Part shown: positions 35,288 through 41,648 of the stretch, one piece after another
Layout of the letters: every line of letters begins with the position of its first letter
Position numbering within the stretch: position 1 is the first letter of the stretch
DNA from: Alphaproteobacteria bacterium
Lineage (GTDB): Bacteria; Myxococcota_A; UBA796; GCA-2862545
NCBI GenBank assembly: GCA_020632885.1
Contig: JACKEQ010000135.1
Location: 1 to 41,648 of the forward strand
Length of the DNA: 41,648 nt
Direction of reading: 5' to 3'
Notes under the pieces: generated by a model
Databases searched by the model: none
Told to the model about the DNA's origin: nothing
Seen by the model: the letters and a program-made list of their open reading frames with translations, nothing else
Made by a program: the position numbers and the translations under genes

Positions 35288-35341
35288 GGCGGTGGTTATC
35301 GTGGTGTACCTCGTCGCGGGCATCCCCGTTCGGAGGAGGAC
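35288..35341. other. Short divergent intergenic region
   Basis: These 54 bases separate the HSP90-like gene (-) and the aldehyde dehydrogenase gene (+). The plus strand holds GGAGGAGG just before the ATG at 35342 and a TATCGT hexamer (35297-35302) that could be a -10 element. The minus strand shows no clear -10. Confidence 0.4.
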
Positions 35342-36706
35342 ATGAGCGCGTGGACCTATCGGGTGACGGACCCGTCGACGGGTGAGATGGAGCCGGCGTT
35401 GGCCCTCCACTCTCCCGAGGACGTGGACCGTGCGGTCGCGGAGGCGCGGGCCACCTTCGAGGTGTGGTCGAAGCGGCCGCTGGCGGAGCGGGCGCGCACC
35501 ATCGCCGGCCTCGGGCCGCTGCTGCGATCCCGCCGGGAGGAGCTCGCGCTGCTGATGGCGCGGGAGATGGGCAAGCCGCTCGCCGAAGGGCGGGCCGAGG
35601 TCGACAAGTGCGCCGCGACCTGCGAGCTGGTGGCTGATCGTGCGGAGGAATGGCTTCGCCCCGTCGAGCTGCCCTCCGACGCGTCGACCTCGTGGGTGCA
35701 GTACGACCCGCTGGGTGTCGTCTTCGCGATCATGCCGTGGAACTTCCCCTTCTGGCAGGCGATCCGCTTCGCGGCACCAGCGATGGTCGCGGGCAACAGC
35801 TTCCTGCTCAAGCACGCCCCGTCCACGCCAGGCTGCGCCGACGCGATCTCGGAGCTGTTCGACGGCGTCGGGCTCCGCGTGCCGAACCTCCGCCTGGGTC
35901 TCGAGCAGGTCGAACGGGTGATCGCCGATCCGCGCGTCGCCGCCGTCACCCTCACCGGCTCGACGGGAGCGGGGCGCTCGGTGGCGGTGACCGCCGCGCG
36001 GTACCTCAAGCGCTCCGTGCTCGAGCTCGGCGGATCGGACCCCTTCGTCGTCCTGGACGACGCGGACCTGGACGAGGCGGCTCGGGTCGGCGTGCAGTCG
36101 CGGCTGCTCAACGGCGGTCAGAGCTGCATCGCGGCCAAGCGCTTCATCGTGGTCCGCAGCGTCGCCGACGCGATGATCGAGCGACTCCGGGCGCACCTCG
36201 CGGCCGCGGTGGTCGGCGATCCGCGCGAGGCCGGCACGACCGTGGGGCCGATGGCCCGCCAGGACCTCCGCGACGCGCTGCACGATCAGGTCCTGCGCTC
36301 CGTGGGACTCGGTGCGCGCTGCGCGCTCGGCGGGCGGATCCCCGATCGCGCCGGCTGGTTCTATCCCCCGACCCTGCTGCTCGACGTGGCACCGGGGATG
36401 CCCGCCTGGGACGAGGAGCTGTTCGGCCCCGTGCTCCCGGTGCGGATCGTGGAGGACGAGGAGGAGGCGCTGCTCGCGGCGAACGACTCGGCCTATGCGC
36501 TGGGCGCCAGCATCTGGACCGGGGACGCCGAACGGGCGCGCCGCTGGGCCGATCGCGTCACCGCCGGCTGCGTGTTCGTCAACGGCCTGGTGAAGTCCGA
36601 CGCCCGCCTGCCCTTCGGGGGGGCGCGGGACTCGGGCTGGGGCAAGGAGCTCGGCCCCCACGGCATGCGCGAGCTCACGCTGGCGAGGACCGTATGGGTG
36701 AGGTGA
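35342..36706 (+). CDS. NAD(P)-dependent aldehyde dehydrogenase, succinate-semialdehyde type
   Basis: The 454-residue product has the aldehyde dehydrogenase signatures: 'PLGVVFAIMPWNFPFWQ', 'FTGSTGAG'-like 'TLTGSTGAGR', the general base Glu228 in LELGGSDP, and the nucleophile Cys262 in GGQSCIAAKR. 'EELFGPVLPV' and 'PFGGARDSGWGKELG' are also present. The pattern is closest to the short succinate-semialdehyde dehydrogenase group that often acts on several aldehydes. The exact substrate cannot be read from sequence. GGAGGAGG precedes the ATG. The sufE start lies inside the last 13 bases of this gene, so they form an operon. Confidence 0.93.
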   Translation: MSAWTYRVTDPSTGEMEPALALHSPEDVDRAVAEARATFEVWSKRPLAERARTIAGLGPLLRSRREELALLMAREMGKPLAEGRAEVDKCAATCELVADRAEEWLRPVELPSDASTSWVQYDPLGVVFAIMPWNFPFWQAIRFAAPAMVAGNSFLLKHAPSTPGCADAISELFDGVGLRVPNLRLGLEQVERVIADPRVAAVTLTGSTGAGRSVAVTAARYLKRSVLELGGSDPFVVLDDADLDEAARVGVQSRLLNGGQSCIAAKRFIVVRSVADAMIERLRAHLAAAVVGDPREAGTTVGPMARQDLRDALHDQVLRSVGLGARCALGGRIPDRAGWFYPPTLLLDVAPGMPAWDEELFGPVLPVRIVEDEEEALLAANDSAYALGASIWTGDAERARRWADRVTAGCVFVNGLVKSDARLPFGGARDSGWGKELGPHGMRELTLARTVWVR

Positions 36707-37110
36707 GCGGACTTCCGGGGAGCGTCGACGAGCTGGTCGACGACTTCGAGCTCTTCGACGACTGGGAGGATCGGTACGGCTACCTGGTCGACCTCGGGAA
36801 GCGGCTGCCGGCGCTACCGGAGTCCGAGCGCACCGACGTGGCCAAGGTCCAGGGATGCACGAGCCAGGTCTGGTTCGTCCAGCGGCCCACGGACGACGGT
36901 CGGCTCCGGTGGGACGGCGACAGCGACGCCGCGATCGTGCGCGGGCTGATCGCGGTCCTCCACGTCCTGTTCGACGGGCTGACCCCGGATGAGGCGCGCG
37001 CACTCGACGTCGATGGCATCTTCCAGCGCATCGGGCTGGAACGACACCTGTCGGTCAACCGACGGAACGGCTTCTACGCGATGGTCGGGCGGCTCCGCTC
37101 CTGGCGCTGA
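36694..37110 (+). CDS. sufE: SufE-like cysteine desulfurase accessory protein
   Basis: The 138-residue product matches SufE/CsdE: 'LPALPESERTDVAKVQGCTSQVW' contains the sulfur-accepting Cys55, and 'LFDGLTPDEARALDVDGIFQRIGLERHLSVNRRNGFYAMV' follows the family order. SufE takes persulfide sulfur from a SufS-type desulfurase and passes it to Fe-S cluster assembly. No SufS or other suf gene lies in the window. The start overlaps the aldehyde dehydrogenase gene by 13 nt. Assignment is strong. Confidence 0.93.
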   Translation: MGEVSGLPGSVDELVDDFELFDDWEDRYGYLVDLGKRLPALPESERTDVAKVQGCTSQVWFVQRPTDDGRLRWDGDSDAAIVRGLIAVLHVLFDGLTPDEARALDVDGIFQRIGLERHLSVNRRNGFYAMVGRLRSWR

Positions 37111-37129
37111 CCCAGGAGCGACGACGGGC

Positions 37130-37579
37130 TCACTGGCTCTTGCCGCCCTTGCTCTTGCCGCCCTTGCCGGCCTTGCCCTCGCCGCCACCGCCGCCGCCGC
37201 CGTCGCCGGACTTGCTCTTGCCGGCCTTGCCCCGCTTGCGGCCCTTGCCGATACGCGGCGGCTTGCCCGGGTCCGGAGGCGGCTCGCCCATGCAGGCGTT
37301 CATGCAGTCGGCGGTGAGCACGCAGGTGAGGAGGAGCGCGGCCTGCTCGTTGCTCGTGCAGGTGGCGTCGTCGACGGTGTCGTCGTTGATGCAGGAGTAG
37401 CAGGTGTCGTTGTCGACGCACTCCATGCACTGGGTGCTGCAGGCATCGATGATGCACCTGTCGCAGTCCGTCGCGTCAGGCGGCACCGCGCAGTAGTCCT
37501 GCGCCAGCTCGGAGTAACCGGAGCTTCCGCAGGCCAGGGAGAGGAACAGGACGGTGAGCAGGGCAGTGATTCGGTTCAT
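37130..37579 (-). CDS. Cys-rich lipoprotein with Gly/Lys tail
   Basis: The 149-residue product has a lipoprotein signal (ALLTVLFLSLAC). The next 75 residues contain about twelve Cys in pairs such as 'CDRCIIDACSTQCMECVDNDTCYSC' and 'CVLTADCMNAC', suggesting disulfides or metal binding. The last 50 residues are Gly/Lys/Ser repeats with an eight-Gly run, which look unfolded and basic. I know no named family; similar Cys-pair lipoproteins are common in myxobacteria. I prefer ATG 37579 because it gives a proper signal peptide. No Shine-Dalgarno precedes it, but TAGCGT lies 7 nt upstream (possible leaderless mRNA). Confidence 0.72.
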   Translation of the reverse strand: MNRITALLTVLFLSLACGSSGYSELAQDYCAVPPDATDCDRCIIDACSTQCMECVDNDTCYSCINDDTVDDATCTSNEQAALLLTCVLTADCMNACMGEPPPDPGKPPRIGKGRKRGKAGKSKSGDGGGGGGGEGKAGKGGKSKGGKSQ

Positions 37580-37586
37580 GCGCGAG

Positions 37587-37592
37587 ACGCTA
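37587..37592 (-). promoter_or_regulatory. Putative -10 element (TAGCGT), near-leaderless
   Basis: On the minus strand TAGCGT ends 7 nt before the lipoprotein ATG at 37579, so transcription would begin within a base or two of the start codon. The 12-bp palindrome ATCGCGCGCGAT (37597-37608) lies just upstream and could be a binding site. Confidence 0.3.
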
Positions 37593-37663
37593 CGCAATCG
37601 CGCGCGATCGCGTGTCACGTTGCCTGAAAGTGCAGGTTCGAAGGTGACAGCGAGATCCGATCG

Positions 37664-38560
37664 TCACGGAATGTCGCGGCGCGCGCCGTCGGCGAACCGG
37701 TGCAGCAGGATCGTGGGGCGAACGCCCTCGCTGATCGTGTAGAGGCCGTCCGGGCTCCAGGCGACCGTCTCGCCCTGGGGTTCAGCGGCCAGGTCGATCC
37801 GGCACGGATCCCGCTCGAACGTCCGCTCCCAGGGCTCCCCGGGAACGCGGGGCCAGAGGAAGGCGTCGAGGTACGTGCGGATGACGACCGCCGTGCCGTC
37901 CGGGGCGACCGTGCCCCCCGTCGTCAGGGTGTTGCCCTGCAGGAGGCCCTCGCCGAACGTCAGGCGGGCGACCTCGATCCCCAGCGCGACCTCGGGCAGC
38001 GGGCCGCCGACGCGGATGACAGGCGTGTCGCCGTCGTGGTCCTTGGCCACCAGCAGGACGTCGCCGGACACGGGGTCGGCGAGCAGGGTCTCGGCGTCGT
38101 GCGGCCCGTCGGGCCACTGCAGGACGGTCTCGGCGTCCACCGGCCAGTCCACCCGCGAGGTCGTGATCTCGGGTGGGGTGACCTGCAGCAGCCGGACGTT
38201 CTGGCGGGCCGCGAGGTTGTCGCCGATGTCCCCGATCAACAGCCGATCGCCGAGCGGAGCGAGGTCCTCCCAGTCCACGAGGACCGTCGACCGATCGAGC
38301 GCCACGGTGGCGAGCACGGCGCCGGTCGGATCGAGCGCCGTCAGGTCCTTGTCGCCGTCGTCGAGCGCCCACAGGACCCCGTCGCGCCACACCAACCCCG
38401 AGATCTCGTCGGGTCGATCGGCGGCCACGACCCCCACGGGCTCACCCGGGAGGAAGCTCGGGCAGGCGGGCGGCTCGGGCGGCGCCGTGTCGGCCGTGCT
38501 CGCGGGCGTCGTCGCGTCGGCGGGTGCTCGCGTGCACGCGATCAGCGTCAGCGCGAGCAC
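37664..38560 (-). CDS. Beta-propeller lipoprotein
   Basis: The 298-residue product starts at GTG 38560 with a very short lipoprotein signal (ALTLIAC) and an Ala/Thr/Pro linker. The mature part repeats strands like 'ISGLVWRDGVLWALDDGDKDLTALDPTGAVLATVAL', 'LAPLGDRLLIGDIGDNLAARQNVRLLQVTPP' and 'GLYTISEGVRPTILLHRF', which suggest a six- or seven-bladed propeller. The 'GDIGDN...' phrase also occurs in secreted myxobacterial esterase-like propellers, but no catalytic residues can be named. It starts 4 nt after the DksA-type gene, so the two are one operon, an odd pairing. Propeller shape is a moderate-confidence inference. Confidence 0.72.
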   Translation of the reverse strand: MLALTLIACTRAPADATTPASTADTAPPEPPACPSFLPGEPVGVVAADRPDEISGLVWRDGVLWALDDGDKDLTALDPTGAVLATVALDRSTVLVDWEDLAPLGDRLLIGDIGDNLAARQNVRLLQVTPPEITTSRVDWPVDAETVLQWPDGPHDAETLLADPVSGDVLLVAKDHDGDTPVIRVGGPLPEVALGIEVARLTFGEGLLQGNTLTTGGTVAPDGTAVVIRTYLDAFLWPRVPGEPWERTFERDPCRIDLAAEPQGETVAWSPDGLYTISEGVRPTILLHRFADGARRDIP

Positions 38561-38564
38561 GCGG

Positions 38565-38954
38565 TCAGAACATCTTCTTCTTGGGCTCGACCTGCTCCGC
38601 CTCGGTCTTGCAGTCGATGCAGAGCGTCGCCACGGGGCGGGCCATCAGGCGGCCGAAGGTGATGGGCGCGCCGCAGGACTCGCACACACCGTACTCGCCG
38701 TTCTGGATGCGCTCCAACGCGTACCGGATCTTGGAGAGGAGCTTGCGCTCGCGCTCCGCCATCCGCAGCGTGAAGTCGCGGTTGCTCTCGGTCACCGCCA
38801 GATCGAGGGGATCGGCGTCCGCCTCGCGGACCTCGACCAGCTCGCTGACCGCGTCCTTGGACTGCGACAGGATGTCCTTGAGCTGCTCGTCCAGCACGCC
38901 CTTGAGCGTCGCGAGCTCGTCGGGCTTGAGGTACTCGTCGGCGGGCAACGACAT
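38565..38954 (-). CDS. DksA/TraR-type zinc-finger transcription factor
   Basis: The 129-residue product has a coiled-coil N-terminus and a C-terminal zinc finger with C91/C94 and C112/C115 ('CESCGAPITFGRLMARPVATLCIDC'). The coiled-coil tip carries D48, D51 and A53 (DPLDLA), the equivalent of E. coli DksA D71, D74 and A76, which act in the RNA polymerase secondary channel with ppGpp. So it is likely a functional DksA-like factor for stringent control, though a little shorter than DksA (151). The ATG at 38954 has GGAG upstream. A promoter with TTGCGC, a 17-nt spacer and TATCTT lies upstream. Confidence 0.9.
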   Translation of the reverse strand: MSLPADEYLKPDELATLKGVLDEQLKDILSQSKDAVSELVEVREADADPLDLAVTESNRDFTLRMAERERKLLSKIRYALERIQNGEYGVCESCGAPITFGRLMARPVATLCIDCKTEAEQVEPKKKMF

Positions 38955-38993
38955 GGCCGAACTCCGTGTCACGGTCAGATACGCGGGGGCGGG

Positions 38994-39022
38994 AAGATAC
39001 ACACCGGTCACGGCCGGCGCAA
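38994..39022 (-). promoter_or_regulatory. Sigma-70-like promoter of the DksA-type gene
   Basis: Read on the minus strand, TTGCGC (39022-39017) is followed by exactly 17 nt and then TATCTT (38999-38994). The leader to the ATG would be about 33 nt. This is the best-formed -35/-10 pair in the window. Confidence 0.6.
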
Positions 39023-39036
39023 GGCTCACCGCAGGC

Positions 39037-39852
39037 TCATCGGACCGAACGGTCCCGCCTCTCGGTGCCACGCAGGTTGGGCCGCATCATCGGCGCCACG
39101 ACCTCGTCGCAGGAGCGACCGGCGCGGTTCGCGAGCAACGTCACGTCCAGGATGAGGTGGTTGGTCGCGACGTCGACCAGGGACGGGTTCGCGGTGCGCA
39201 CCGCGTCGTTGTCCTCGCCGGGCTCGGCCCCGCCCATGAGCGCCTGGTGGCGATCGACGACCAGCAGCAGGTTGTGCGACCACGAGGACTTGCGCGGGTC
39301 CGTCGCGGCGCACCAGCAGGAGAAGCCCGCCGGGGGCGAGGGGAGCGGCTCGGGGCAGTGCAGGACGCGGTGCAGGTCGCGGTCGGACACGTCGTCCAAC
39401 GCGGGCCGCAGCGCCTCGATCTCCCGCGCCCAGGCCGAGAGGTAGATCGAGCTGCGGGCGGTGCGGATCAGCTCGGCCGCCGTGGTCACGACCTCGTCGT
39501 ACCGCCGGACGATCCACACCGGCTCGGGGCGGGTGGGCTGCGGGAGCGCGCGCAGGGCCTCGACCAGCGCGTCCATCCGGGACATCGCCCGCTGCCGCAC
39601 CTCGCTCACCCACTGGTCCGGGTCGGCCGCCACGAAGCGCTGCGGATCCTGGCCGACGGCGAAGGCGGCGCCCTGCTCCTGGAGCTGCTGGAGCACCTTG
39701 TACACCGCGCTCCGGGGCACGCCCGAGCGCGCGCCCACCTCGTAGCCGGTGAGCCCCTGGCCGGAGTCGTCGGCCAGCAGCGTCAGGTACGCGATGGACT
39801 GGTTGCGGGTCAGCCCCAGCTGGACCAGCTGCTCCACGAGCGCGTCGTCCAC
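39037..39852 (-). CDS. TrmB-like winged-helix transcriptional regulator
   Basis: The 271-residue product begins with a winged helix of TrmB type (about 8-65; 'LGLTRNQSIAYLTLL', 'GYEVGARSGVPRSAVYKVLQQLQEQG'). The C-terminal part includes 'WIVRRYDEVVTTAAELIRTARSSIYLSAW', like the sugar- or ligand-binding domain of TrmB relatives. TrmB proteins are sugar-sensing regulators of maltose/trehalose uptake in archaea, and related ones occur in bacteria. GTG 39852 is chosen because GAGGAGGG lies directly upstream; the open frame to 39924 would cover the -10 element. It diverges from an alpha-amylase gene and likely controls it and itself (inference). Confidence 0.85.
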   Translation of the reverse strand: MDDALVEQLVQLGLTRNQSIAYLTLLADDSGQGLTGYEVGARSGVPRSAVYKVLQQLQEQGAAFAVGQDPQRFVAADPDQWVSEVRQRAMSRMDALVEALRALPQPTRPEPVWIVRRYDEVVTTAAELIRTARSSIYLSAWAREIEALRPALDDVSDRDLHRVLHCPEPLPSPPAGFSCWCAATDPRKSSWSHNLLLVVDRHQALMGGAEPGEDNDAVRTANPSLVDVATNHLILDVTLLANRAGRSCDEVVAPMMRPNLRGTERRDRSVR

Positions 39853-39902
39853 GCTCCCTCCTCGTTGTCGGCGTTCCAGCGGACCGGTGGCCCGTGCCGT
39901 CC

Positions 39903-39963
39903 CCGTGACTCTAACGCGAGACACGAAGGTGGCCAGTCGCCGTCACTCGGGCTAGAGTCACGG
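39903..39963. promoter_or_regulatory. Symmetric divergent promoter/operator of trmB-like and amylase genes
   Basis: A perfect 11-bp inverted repeat (CCGTGACTCTA at 39903-39913, TAGAGTCACGG at 39953-39963) contains the two outward -10 elements TAGAGT. Between them, the palindrome TGGCCA (39930-39935) lies 16 and 17 nt from the two -10 elements and could serve both strands as a -35. The identical sequence at both start regions is what a shared operator would look like. Confidence 0.55.
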
Positions 39964-39981
39964 CCTCGCCCAGGAGCGCCC

Positions 39982-41648
39982 GTGATCCCGCTCATGATGT
40001 CGCTGCTCACGGCCTGCTGCGGTCGCGACGAGCCCGAGTGGCTGCCGATCGACGACGTGTACCTCGGCGCGGGCTCGGTGACGATCGACCTGTCGACGTA
40101 CCTGATCGACGACCGGCAGAAGGTCGCGTTCACCGCGAGCGACGATCCGGACGTCGTGACGGAGCTCGACGGCTCCGTGCTGACGCTCACCGGCCAGCCG
40201 GGTTGGGAGGGCCTGACCACGATCTCCGTGGGCGCGACGGACAAGTGCGGTGCGGAGGCCTCCACCACCATCGAGGTCTCGTCCGAGCCGCCGCCGACCA
40301 CCACGGCCGAGCCCACGGGCTGCGCGACGACCTTCACCTGGACCTCGCCGAACGCGCCCGACGGGGTGGCGGTCGCCGGCGACTGGAACGCCTGGTCCTC
40401 GACCGAGGACCCGATGACGCTCGACGGGTCGACCTGGACGCTGACCCTGCGGCTGCCGCCCGGCCCGCACGCGTACAAGCTGGTCGAGCTGCAGGAGCGC
40501 GCCTTCGGCCCCGAGGAGTCCTGGGGCTGCGACCCGAGCGCCCGGTACGCACAGTGCGATCCGGGCTCCTCGACCCCGTGGGACGCGGGCTTCGACATGA
40601 ACTGCGCCCCCGGCGCGGCGAGCTGCAACTCGGTCGTCGTGGTGCCGACCTGCGCGGCCCCGCACCTCGCCGTCGACGACGTGGACCTGGACCGCGGCGC
40701 GGGCACGCTCTCCGTCGCGGCCGCGATCACGCTCGGCGCGGGCGGGGACGTGGTCTCCGCGGAGGCGACGCTCGACGGTGCAGCGCTGACCGCGACCGTC
40801 GACGGCGACCACGTCCGCGCCACCGCGACCGGCCTGTCCGTGGGGCGGCACACGCTCCGCCTGCGGGTGACCGACAGCGTGGGCAACGTGTCCGACGAGG
40901 TGCAGGTCCCCGTGTGGACCGACGACTTCGACTGGAAGCGCGGCGTCGTCTACTTCGCGTTCGTGGACCGGATGCTCGACGGCGACGCGTCCAACGACGA
41001 CCCCACGGGTGCGACCGCCATCGGCGGCGACTACGAGGGCGGCGACTGGGCCGGGCTGCGCACGATGCTGCCCTACCTCGACGACCTTGGCGTCAGCGTG
41101 CTCTGGCTGTCCAACCCGCAGGACAACGCCGAGGGCGCCTTCGCCGGCAGCTGCGACCTGACGTACGCCGGGTACCACGCCTACTGGCCCGCCGACGCCA
41201 CGGCGACCGAGTCCCGCTTCGGCACCGACGCCGAGCTGATGGCGCTGGTGGACGAGGCCCACGCCCGCGGGATGCGCGTGATCATGGACTGGGTGGGCAA
41301 CCACGTCCACGAAGACCACCCGTACTACGCCGATCACCCCGAGTGGTTCCACCCGTACGCGAACTGCAACGACCGGGTCGACGGCGCGCTCAACTTCGAC
41401 CGCATCCCCGAGGAGTGCTGGTTCGCGCCCTACCTCCCGGACGTGGACTACAGCCAGACCGTCCCGCTGATGACGATGGTGGAGGACGCGATCTGGTGGG
41501 CCGAGACCTACGAGCTCGACGGGCTGCGGGTCGACGCGGTCAAGCACATGTCGCACGCGACCGCCTGGGACCTCAACGCCGCCATCGAGGAGCACCTCGA
41601 GCACAACGAGGCGGGCTCGCCGACCGACCTGTGGACCGTCGGAGAGAC
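39982..41648 (+). CDS. GH13 alpha-amylase lipoprotein (3' end cut by window)
   Basis: 555 residues are visible from GTG 39982 (preceded by AGGAG); the gene runs off the window. It has a lipoprotein signal (LMMSLLTAC, Cys12), beta-sandwich domains (about 20-105 and 220-310) and a CBM48/E-set-like domain near 120-170 ('GVAVAGDWNAWSSTEDPM', 'HAYKLV'). The GH13 barrel starts near 320 ('RGVVYFAFVDRMLDGD'). Conserved regions: I DWVGNH (D436, N440, H441), II GLRVDAVKH (R516, nucleophile D518, H522), and III ending at E555, the acid/base, which is the last full codon seen. It degrades alpha-1,4-glucans or maltodextrins at the cell surface. Subfamily cannot be set without the rest. Confidence 0.93.
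   Translation, partial: MIPLMMSLLTACCGRDEPEWLPIDDVYLGAGSVTIDLSTYLIDDRQKVAFTASDDPDVVTELDGSVLTLTGQPGWEGLTTISVGATDKCGAEASTTIEVSSEPPPTTTAEPTGCATTFTWTSPNAPDGVAVAGDWNAWSSTEDPMTLDGSTWTLTLRLPPGPHAYKLVELQERAFGPEESWGCDPSARYAQCDPGSSTPWDAGFDMNCAPGAASCNSVVVVPTCAAPHLAVDDVDLDRGAGTLSVAAAITLGAGGDVVSAEATLDGAALTATVDGDHVRATATGLSVGRHTLRLRVTDSVGNVSDEVQVPVWTDDFDWKRGVVYFAFVDRMLDGDASNDDPTGATAIGGDYEGGDWAGLRTMLPYLDDLGVSVLWLSNPQDNAEGAFAGSCDLTYAGYHAYWPADATATESRFGTDAELMALVDEAHARGMRVIMDWVGNHVHEDHPYYADHPEWFHPYANCNDRVDGALNFDRIPEECWFAPYLPDVDYSQTVPLMTMVEDAIWWAETYELDGLRVDAVKHMSHATAWDLNAAIEEHLEHNEAGSPTDLWTVGE

Noticed and set aside
37597..37608. Palindrome ATCGCGCGCGAT as an operator
   Set aside because: In DNA this GC-rich such CG-palindromes are common; it is noted near a promoter but nothing else supports a specific regulator.
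39853..39924. Longer start of the TrmB-like gene at GTG 39924
   Set aside because: It would place the TAGAGT -10 element and operator arm inside the gene; GTG 39852 has GAGGAGGG directly upstream.

Overview
The window is very GC-rich and densely coded. It carries 29 protein genes on both strands, many joined by 4-base stop/start overlaps; the longest gene-free stretch is about 0.16 kb. I saw no rRNA, tRNA, CRISPR array, insertion sequence or phage gene. Many secreted lipoproteins with Asp/Thr-rich linkers, a thrombospondin-type-3-like repeat protein, a giant macroglobulin-like protein, HSP90-like pairs and a TrmB-like regulator suggest a member of the Myxococcota or a related deltaproteobacterial lineage. 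This placement is inference from gene style, not from a marker gene.

Layout. (1) 1-6003, + strand: four genes coupled by GTGA overlaps. Two are paralogous zinc-ribbon membrane proteins. The third is a Clp-type AAA+ unfoldase whose C-terminus is a release-factor-2-like module without GGQ or SPF. The fourth is a PLP enzyme of the ACC deaminase/D-cysteine desulfhydrase family. (2) 5966-14281, - strand: secreted or envelope genes, namely a 2153-residue macroglobulin/TPR-like protein, a small secreted protein and a lamin-tail-domain lipoprotein with a repeat linker. (3) 14405-20802, + strand: a beta-propeller/amidohydrolase, a calcium-repeat protein, a reduced acyl-CoA dehydrogenase-like protein coupled to an ERI1-like exonuclease, and an e(P4)-like HAD phosphatase lipoprotein. 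(4) 20789-21383: a hairpin-containing direct repeat and a small lipoprotein (-). (5) 21497-28564, + strand: full-length Lhr helicase, purE-purK and a probable outer-membrane protein. (6) 28653-35287: a lipoprotein (-), a rhodanese (+), and a coupled pair (-) of an HSP90/HtpG-like ATPase and an 1108-residue protein with a degenerate GHKL-like N-terminus. (7) 35342-38954: aldehyde dehydrogenase and SufE (+), then a Cys-rich lipoprotein, a propeller lipoprotein and a DksA-type factor (-). (8) 39037-41648: a TrmB-like regulator (-) diverging from a GH13 alpha-amylase lipoprotein (+, cut by the window end), with a symmetric promoter/operator between them.

The most striking item is the Clp-RF2-like fusion. 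It looks like an unfoldase that keeps a ribosome A-site-binding fold but has lost stop-codon reading and peptide-release motifs, and it is encoded with zinc-ribbon membrane proteins. The second chaperone-like module (HSP90 plus pseudo-GHKL) lies 25-30 kb away; a link between the two is only a hypothesis. The TrmB/amylase pair is the clearest regulatory unit, because TrmB-family proteins are known sugar-responsive regulators.
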